Positions 52,714 to 58,529 of a DNA stretch of 58,529 bases are shown here, piece by piece. The notes beneath the pieces were generated by a model. It searched no databases, was not told where the DNA came from, and saw only the letters and a list, made by a program, of their open reading frames with translations. Made by a program: the position numbers and the translations under genes. The DNA lies in assembly GCA_017622815.1 (NCBI GenBank), contig JAGAQH010000040.1:1-58529 (forward strand). The letters run 5' to 3'. Numbering within the stretch: position 1 is the first letter of the stretch; each line of letters begins with the position of its first letter. Source of the stretch: Bacteroidaceae bacterium (GTDB lineage: Bacteria > Bacteroidota > Bacteroidia > Bacteroidales > Bacteroidaceae).

Positions 52714-54261
52714 ATGGCAGAATCAAGACGCAAGATAAACCCCAAGGTGGTGGAGGTGCCAAGCATGGATGCTCTCGGACACCGCCAGCCTCAGAATCTG
52801 GAAATGGAAACGGCGGTGCTGGGTGCACTGATGAACGAGCAGGATGCCTTCGGACAGGTGGCCGAGATACTGCGCCCCGAGAGTTTCTATGACCACAAGA
52901 ACCAGTTGGTTTACGAGGCCATTCGCGACCTGGCGGCACAGCAGAAGCCCGTGGACGTGATAACCGTGGTGGAGCAACTGGACCAGAAGGGTAACCTGGA
53001 GGACGTGGGCGGCATGCAGTATGTGGCTGCCCTTTCCGATGCCGTGATAAGCAGCGCGCACATAGAGTACCATGCCAGGATAATCCAGCAGAAGTTCCTG
53101 GCGCGCCAACTCATCACCTATGCCAGCCGCATACAGCAGCATGCCTTCGATCCCGGTACGGACGTGGACGACCTCATGCAGGAGGCCGAGGGAAAACTCT
53201 TCGAACTCTCGCAGAGCAACATGAAGAAGGACTACACCCAGATAAATCCCGTCATAAAGGAAGCCTACGACATGTTGCAGAGGGCGGCGGCACGCACCGA
53301 CGGCCTGTCCGGACTTTCTTCCGGTTTCGAGCGTCTGGACAAGATGACCTCCGGCTGGCAGAACTCCGACCTTATCATCATAGCCGCACGTCCTGCCATG
53401 GGTAAGACGGCCTTCGTCATCTCCATGATCAGGAAGATGGCCGTGGACATGAAGATACCCTGCGCCATGTTCTCCCTTGAGATGGCCAACGTGCAGTTGG
53501 TGAACCGTCTCATCGTGAACGTGTGCGAAATCACCGGCGAGAAGATAAAGAGCGGCCAACTTGCCCCCTACGAATGGAGCCAGTTGGACACGCGCATCAC
53601 CCAGTTGTACGATGCTCCCATCTATGTGGACGACACCCCCTCGCTCAGCGTCTTCGAACTCCGCACCAAGGCACGCCGTCTGGTGCGCGAGCACGGTGTG
53701 AAGATAATAATGATTGACTACCTCCAGTTGATGAACGCCTCGGGCATGAGTTACGGAAGCCGTCAGGAAGAAGTCTCCACCATAAGCCGAAGCCTGAAGC
53801 AGTTGGCCAAGGAACTGAACATCCCCATCATAGCCCTGTCACAGTTGAACCGTGGCGTGGAATCCCGTGAAGGCCCCGACGGCAAGCGCCCCCAGTTGTC
53901 CGACCTGCGCGAATCCGGTGCCATAGAGCAGGATGCCGACATGGTGTGCTTCATCCACCGCCCCGAGTATTACAAGATTTACCAGGACGAGAAGGGTAGG
54001 GACCTGCACGGCAAGGCGGAGATAATCATAGCCAAGCACCGTAACGGTGCCGTGGGCGATGTGTTGCTGGAATTCCGTGGCGAGTTTGCGCGCTTCTCCG
54101 ACCCCGACGAGAACCGTTATGTGCCCGTTCCCGGCGAGCAGGGCGGCTTGATAGTGTCCAAGGGGCTCACACCCGAGGAACAGGCCAGCATGATGGCACA
54201 GAACCCCTTTGGCGACAATGTACCACCTCCACCGGCAGGGATGGATGAACCGCCGTTTTAG
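52714..54261 (+). CDS. dnaB: Replicative DNA helicase DnaB
   Basis: A 515-residue hexameric replicative helicase. The N-terminal domain (residues about 25-130; QNLEMETAVLGALMNEQDAF) is followed by a linker and the RecA-like domain with Walker A ARPAMGKTAF, Walker B IIMIDYLQLM, and the H-loop IALSQLNRG. The C-terminus has AKHRNGAVGDV. It unwinds DNA at the fork and loads primase. It is a normal full-length protein with no intein. A Pro-rich tail ends the protein (VPPPPAGMDEPPF). Confidence 0.96.
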   Translation: MAESRRKINPKVVEVPSMDALGHRQPQNLEMETAVLGALMNEQDAFGQVAEILRPESFYDHKNQLVYEAIRDLAAQQKPVDVITVVEQLDQKGNLEDVGGMQYVAALSDAVISSAHIEYHARIIQQKFLARQLITYASRIQQHAFDPGTDVDDLMQEAEGKLFELSQSNMKKDYTQINPVIKEAYDMLQRAAARTDGLSGLSSGFERLDKMTSGWQNSDLIIIAARPAMGKTAFVISMIRKMAVDMKIPCAMFSLEMANVQLVNRLIVNVCEITGEKIKSGQLAPYEWSQLDTRITQLYDAPIYVDDTPSLSVFELRTKARRLVREHGVKIIMIDYLQLMNASGMSYGSRQEEVSTISRSLKQLAKELNIPIIALSQLNRGVESREGPDGKRPQLSDLRESGAIEQDADMVCFIHRPEYYKIYQDEKGRDLHGKAEIIIAKHRNGAVGDVLLEFRGEFARFSDPDENRYVPVPGEQGGLIVSKGLTPEEQASMMAQNPFGDNVPPPPAGMDEPPF

Positions 54262-54281
54262 AGAACGGTGAGAAGGGATGA

Positions 54282-54413
54282 GCGTCAGTAGCGGATGGCT
54301 TGGGTATTGGAGAAGATTACGAAAGATTTCGCTTTGGTGGAGAAACCGAAGCCTACCGCATCTTTGAGAACAAGTTGGATGGTGTGATTAAGGTGGCGAT
54401 AGTGAACAAATAA
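54282..54413 (+). pseudogene. 3' remnant of a zinc-type alcohol dehydrogenase
   Basis: A 43-codon open frame without a start that ends EAYRIFENKLDGVIKVAIVNK and a TAA stop. This closely resembles the last 30 residues of medium-chain (zinc-type) dehydrogenases (EAYRIFxxKxDGCIKVVL). It ends three nt before the EamA start, so the two genes were once adjacent in an operon; the rest of the dehydrogenase has been deleted against the dnaB 3' end. Confidence 0.6.
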
Positions 54414-54416
54414 ACT

Positions 54417-55307
54417 ATGAAAAAATTGAGTAGAAACGCCATTATTGGCTATCCGGCCGGTATCATTACCGGTATCACATACGGACTCAATCCGTTGTTT
54501 GCGGTGCCTTTGATGAATAACGGTGCAAGCATTGAGTCAATACTCTTCTTTCGATACACCTTCGCCGTAGTTCTGCTTGCCGCATTCCTCATACTCACCA
54601 GACAGAGTTTCAGGATAACCGCACGGCAGGCGGGAGTGTTGCTCGCACTCGGACTCTTGTATACGTCAAGCAGCATCTTCCTTTTTGAGGCATACAACTA
54701 CATTGCATCGGGATTGGCCACTACGCTGATATTTCTTTATCCTGTGCTGGTGGCTATTATCATGGTCTTTCTGCGTGTCGTTCCTTCCTGGCCCGTGTGG
54801 CTTTCCATTGCCGCAACATTTGGCGGTGTGATCATAATGACACAAGGGAGTGGTGGCGATTCGCTGAATCCCATCGGCATAGCCCTGTCCTTGGGTTCGG
54901 CATTGGTATATGCTCTGTTTATTGTCATCATAAACCGCAGCAAGGCCATTGCCCAGATATCCAACACATTGTTGACGTTCTATTCTCTCACGGTCGGGGC
55001 AATCGTATTTTTGGGTAAAATATCTTTTTCGGATGCGCCAATCTCAGCAGGGATTACAACAGGTGGCGATTGGCTGAATTTAGCGGGTTTAGCCCTCTTG
55101 CCAACCATTGTTTCAACAGCCACATTGGCCATAGCAACCCGAAATATAGGTGCAACTAAGGCCTCTGTGCTGGGTGTGTTTGAGCCTATCACGGCAATCC
55201 TTATCGGTACGTTGATGTTTGGCGAACCTTTGACAACGAACATTCTTCTGGGCATCGGCATTGCCATTGTTGCTGTAACCTTTATGATTTCTGTAACAAA
55301 ACGATAA
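54417..55307 (+). CDS. EamA-family drug/metabolite transporter
   Basis: A 296-residue DMT-superfamily protein with ten membrane segments as two EamA repeats of five. Substrate unknown (amino acid, nucleotide or drug efflux are typical). Signature-like features: the first repeat ends about residue 145, and the second closes with ASVLGVFEPITAILIGTLMFGEPLT, the family hallmark. It follows the dehydrogenase remnant by three nt. The base composition is slightly lower in GC than dnaB. Confidence 0.88.
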   Translation: MKKLSRNAIIGYPAGIITGITYGLNPLFAVPLMNNGASIESILFFRYTFAVVLLAAFLILTRQSFRITARQAGVLLALGLLYTSSSIFLFEAYNYIASGLATTLIFLYPVLVAIIMVFLRVVPSWPVWLSIAATFGGVIIMTQGSGGDSLNPIGIALSLGSALVYALFIVIINRSKAIAQISNTLLTFYSLTVGAIVFLGKISFSDAPISAGITTGGDWLNLAGLALLPTIVSTATLAIATRNIGATKASVLGVFEPITAILIGTLMFGEPLTTNILLGIGIAIVAVTFMISVTKR

Positions 55308-55338
55308 GGTTAGAATCAAAATTGTTATATAAGAAATC

Positions 55339-55624
55339 ATGCAACCTCCCCAGATTGAGAACTCCACCAGAGAAGAGCGTCAGGCCTATGTCCTTGATGC
55401 ATGGAAATGCCTGCATGATCGCGAACTGATGGAGCAGTGAGAGGAGAAGCCAAGTTTGCTTGGATTATCCCGAGTCGCGACAGAAGAAGACTGTAGGTCA
55501 AACTTGTGGCAAGTGCCATATCCTCAAGGGCCGTGACCCCGAAACGCTCTATGCCGACTACATCGAAGGCAAGCGGAGTTATATGGATGTTACTTTGGAG
55601 ATTAGGAACCGCTCCTTGCGATAG
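55339..55624 (+). pseudogene. Disrupted gene for a small cysteine-rich protein
   Basis: An ATG frame at 55339-55440 reads IENSTREERQAYVLDAWKCLH then stops. A second frame (ending TAG 55622-55624) reads TCGKCHILKGRDPETLYADY and EGKRSYMDVTLEIRNR. Together they resemble a single family of about 65 residues in Bacteroidales with a CDCxxC-type motif, now split by a frameshift and about 60 bp of extra sequence. Non-functional unless repaired. Confidence 0.5.
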
Positions 55625-55964
55625 CGATACGATTGAATTCACGTCTACCGGCCTCGGTCATCAGTCCTCTATCTTCAAGTTCCACGCATCTGTCCATGTT
55701 CAGTTGAGTCCAATGGCTCTTAGGTCGGCGAGGAGAGAGGCGCTGAGCCAACCGACCATCGGGAAGCCGTTTAAGTGTGCTATCTATCCATCCAAAGCAA
55801 AGCGCCTCTTCCACTACTTCGATGTACGGAATAGCTGGCCACTCGGGTGGACACTTACCGCGATAAGTCACCACCCAACAACATTTCTCTTTGTTGTGGT
55901 TCTCTTTGAGCCATTGGCGAAGCTCGGAACGATTCCCAAAGTGTAGTAGATTGACTATTTCCAT
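55602..55964 (-). pseudogene. C-terminally truncated YdeI/OmpD-associated-like protein
   Basis: A 120-residue frame matching the N-terminal part of the YdeI family (usually about 190 residues): FGNRSELRQWLKENHNKEKCCWVV, IPYIEVVEEALCFGWIDSTLKRL and RRPKSHWTQLNMDRCVELEDRGLM. Family similarity stops at EAGRR and the last ten codons come from the antisense of the disrupted gene at 55339-55624. So the 3' third is deleted and the two broken genes are fused tail to tail at about 55620. Expression as a truncated protein cannot be excluded. Confidence 0.65.
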
Positions 55965-56298
55965 GATGTCTTTAATCGGGTTCTCCTTGAACTATGTATT
56001 TATCAAATTCGCTCATATAGAATTTACTTTATTCAAAGTTAGTCATTATCTACATTGTACATTCCGGCTCCTCGCTATTTGTTTTTTCTTTCTCTATTGG
56101 GCTTGCCCATTGTCCAACTTTATACAAGTGGGGGAGCCTAATACCACAGTCAACGTTTCGTTGCCAGGGAGTGTCCAATCCACATCGGAAGCAAGCTATT
56201 GTCAGTCTTTATCGTGCGATTAGGACTTATTCGTTTAAAGAGTTCGTATTATTAAGATATATATGCCTGTTCCCGTACACCTTTTATAAGTGAAACAA
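55965..56298. other. Gene-free AT-rich gap
   Basis: No gene recognised in 334 bp. A plus-strand open frame near 56160-56290 (containing SNPHRKQAIVSLYRAIRTYS) has a slight transposase-like look but no start and no identifiable family. Probably degraded DNA between the gene remnants and the AIPR gene. Confidence 0.4.
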
Positions 56299-58407
56299 TC
56301 AATTTAGAACAAACCCTTTATCGCGCATCTGTTTTATTATTAGCAGCAATTCAGATTCGCGAAGTTCGCTATATTGTTCTGATAAAATTGATTGTTGTAA
56401 AATCTTGTATTGCCAACAGTCAAGCACAAGCAAGGTCTTTTCCCATGCAATCATTTGCATTACGGTATTGGTTGATAACTTGCAATTGTCATTTTCCTTC
56501 TTTAACTCACTTTCGAAGATTTCATAATTGTTTCGACTCGTTATTTCATAGATGGCAATGGCCTTTTCTAATTCTCGTTTGTTCAACTCATAATCGAACT
56601 TAATTTTATGAGCAATATTCTTTGCCGAATTTTGGTCGGAAAGAGTTAGGCAACCAGTGTCTTTGCCCCATTCTGCTATCTTATCCCATGTGGAGGCTTC
56701 AATTGCAAGAATCAACCGCTTGCATAAATCGTAATATTCCGTATCAAATTCAGTATAATCTGCATATCTTTGCTCTATAGCTTCTTTTGATGCAATATCA
56801 TCCTTTATTGACGTGGTGTCTGGTATCTGGAACTCTGTTTTAACTTTTTGCCAGCAATCTTCTTTGGTTGCCCATTCTATAATATTCGATCGAGGTGTAT
56901 TATCTATTAGATACTGGTTTAGCTTTACCATCAGATTATACATATAATCGGACAATTCTTCTGAAACCTGTTGTTTCTTCCAAATCTTTTCAAGATCTAG
57001 GCATCCATTGGTTGCGATTTTAAGAAGAGCAATACTATACGGTACCATAACCTGCTTCATATCGCCAATAGGAGGAGTCTTGCTTCGTTTGGTTCCATGT
57101 CGTTTATCTACGTCTTTGAAAAGAATTGCCTTAGCAATTAAATCCTCATAGAATACCTGATTGACCTCCAAATTCGGCATAACATAATCACGGAAAGCCC
57201 TGAAGTTAACTTCGTTACCGTCAACTACACAATGAGGACCAATAACAATCTTCCCATTCTCGATCAATTCATAATAACAGTTATAGAACTTGGCTAATTC
57301 GTATTTTGTGTACTTGCAAGCCTTTGGGTATTTTAATTCAAATGCCTTCTTGCGTGATTTTGATTTAGAATTCTGTGCAAGTAAGTTATCGTATTGCCTA
57401 CTAATTCTGTCAAAGAACCAATAATGCTGAGTTGATCCTGCTATAGGAGTTAACATGTAACGAGACATCTTTTCAATCTCAACTAATACAGGATCATTAG
57501 CAGACAGGTCTGCATCATTAATCTTATTCTGAGTGTTGGCAAACTTCGAAATGGATTTTATTATTTCGTAAGAATTGTCGGCGTTGTTTATAACTGATAT
57601 TTTTACAGGGACAAGTACGTCCACAATATTTTCCTTTGCCTCTTTGGAAGTATGAAAAAGAGTCGCCGTTGTTTGACCGCCATTTACAATTTGAAGGTTG
57701 CTTATCTTACGTATAATGCAATTCGAATCATCAAGTTCAATACTATCAGCAGTAGCAGAAATACCATTGTTGAAAGCAAAGAACATTTGAGGACGCTTCA
57801 GTATGGTTTCCTTTATACCGCGATTAATACCAGCTCTGAACTGTAGAAATGAACGCACGTTTTGTTCCAGCAATTTGAATCCATACTGCTCATACAAGAA
57901 AGCGAGAAAACTACCAGGAAGGAAAGTTAAATATCCATCATATTCTTCTGTGCCTGTAGGAATAGGCAAGCAAGCTGGCTCTAAATTATGTTCCTGCAAA
58001 TCCAATTGTATAGGCAGACGAGACTGAGAAGATATGCTGTAAAGTTTTTCCACATCAATAATATTGAAGAACACTTTAAAGCCACTAATGTCTTTTGGTA
58101 ATGGAATCTCGCCCTTATACTGCCTATTGGTCAGAATAAAAGCATTAACCCTTATTAGTTTTTCTCTAATTTCTTTTGAAGATGCCAGTTGATGGGCAAA
58201 TTCAAAAATGGATGACGTTTCCGCTATTTCGTTATCATACTTATTAAAAAATGCCTTTGAGAAGAAATTGGATATACGTGTACAAGCTCTATCTATCTGC
58301 GATTTTTCAATATATTCTATGCTTCCAGAAGGATTATATACAGATATAAAAAGGTCTATTGTATCGCAGTTTTCAGAAATAGCATATCCATCCTTAATTC
58401 CGCAACA
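56299..58407 (-). pseudogene. AIPR-family phage-resistance gene, 5' end disrupted
   Basis: About 702 codons of an AIPR (abortive infection phage resistance, PF10592) protein. Core motifs: FRAGINRGIKETILKRPQMFF, FNNGISATAD, ISNLQIVNGGQTTATLF and ISKFANTQNKINDADLSANDP. Coding signal goes well upstream of the first possible start (GTG 58074): residues YAISENCDTIDLFISVYN and ACTRISNFFSKAFFNKYD fit the AIPR N-terminal domain. It then runs into TAG (58408-58410), at the edge of a 98-bp inverted-repeat element. No ATG occurs between the stop and 58074. Either a pseudogene or translated from GTG as a shortened protein. AT-rich, presumably acquired. Confidence 0.75.
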
Positions 58408-58498
58408 CTATAGTTTAACATTATTTATAAGTGCCTGAGCAACAAAAAGTTGCCCAGGATTTTGCCATGTCAGAATTTTCACTTACCTTAGTGTTGCG
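58401..58498. mobile_element. 98-bp MITE-like element with 10-bp terminal inverted repeats
   Basis: CGCAACACTA (58401-58410) and TAGTGTTGCG (58489-58498) are perfect inverted repeats around 78 bp. The minus-strand reading of the interior is open in the AIPR frame (TWQNPGQLFVAQALINNVKL) and ends in the TAG that cuts the AIPR gene. No clear target-site duplication. It may be a non-autonomous transposable element or a remnant end of a larger one. Confidence 0.6.
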
Positions 58499-58529
58499 AA
58501 AAGAAGACAAGCAAAACTCTAATATGACA

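Overview
This window looks like a chromosomal segment of a Bacteroidales bacterium, probably Prevotellaceae-like. The evidence is the recurring Bacteroidetes promoter (TTTG at -33, TAnnTTTG at -7, almost always 20 nt apart), the near absence of Shine-Dalgarno sequences, the fucose operon layout, a long PPi-dependent phosphofructokinase, a DUF4494 protein, a DPP III lipoprotein and a tRNA with no encoded CCA. Most genes are fairly GC-rich with Cys/Lys-poor housekeeping proteins. The hsdS/fic stretch (about 37.1-39.6 kb) and the right end (about 56-58.5 kb) are visibly AT-rich and look acquired.

Layout. 0.4-7.4 kb: a complete leftward L-fucose catabolic operon, transcribed fucI, fucO, fucA, fucK, mutarotase, fucP. 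FucP imports L-fucose, the mutarotase equilibrates anomers, FucI makes fuculose, the kinase phosphorylates it, FucA splits it to DHAP and lactaldehyde, and FucO reduces lactaldehyde to propanediol. No FucR-type regulator is present. 7.4-8.1 kb: intergenic DNA with two tandem-repeat arrays. 8.1-18.2 kb: WalJ-like MBL hydrolase, tRNA-Lys(CTT), aspS, threonine aldolase, Crp/Fnr regulator, lepA and two tandem acyl-CoA synthetases. 18.2-26 kb: PLP-homeostasis protein, DUF4494, YgiQ radical SAM, a large secreted amidase-like protein, an acyltransferase and small proteins. 26-33 kb: pfp under a duplicated promoter, GH25 lysozyme, SGNH hydrolase, DUF1232 protein, a lipoprotein, a four-helix-bundle protein and a ZIP transporter.

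33-41.2 kb: a leftward type I restriction-modification locus (hsdM, fic, small membrane protein, hsdS, four-helix-bundle gene, hsdR). The four-helix-bundle gene is a paralogue of the one at 31.4 kb and is bracketed by related short repeats. 41.4-54.3 kb: LMW phosphatase, acyltransferase-3, GNAT, DPP III, NhaD-like antiporter, DEAD-box helicase, EttA, MenA and DnaB. 54.3-58.5 kb: an EamA transporter surrounded by gene debris (alcohol-dehydrogenase tail, broken cysteine-rich small gene, C-terminally truncated YdeI-like gene), then an AIPR-family phage-resistance gene whose 5' end is cut by a 98-bp element with 10-bp terminal inverted repeats.

A theme across the window is dispersed short repeats (GGAAAACGG-type, GAGTATTCG-type, CCCTCCC hairpins, 22/23-bp and 10-bp tandem arrays). 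They sit at gene borders and in several cases have been absorbed into reading frames (YgiQ, a lipoprotein, MenA). A second theme is several promoters placed so close to the start codon that the mRNAs are predicted to be leaderless. All functional calls come from reading motifs by eye; no database search was run.
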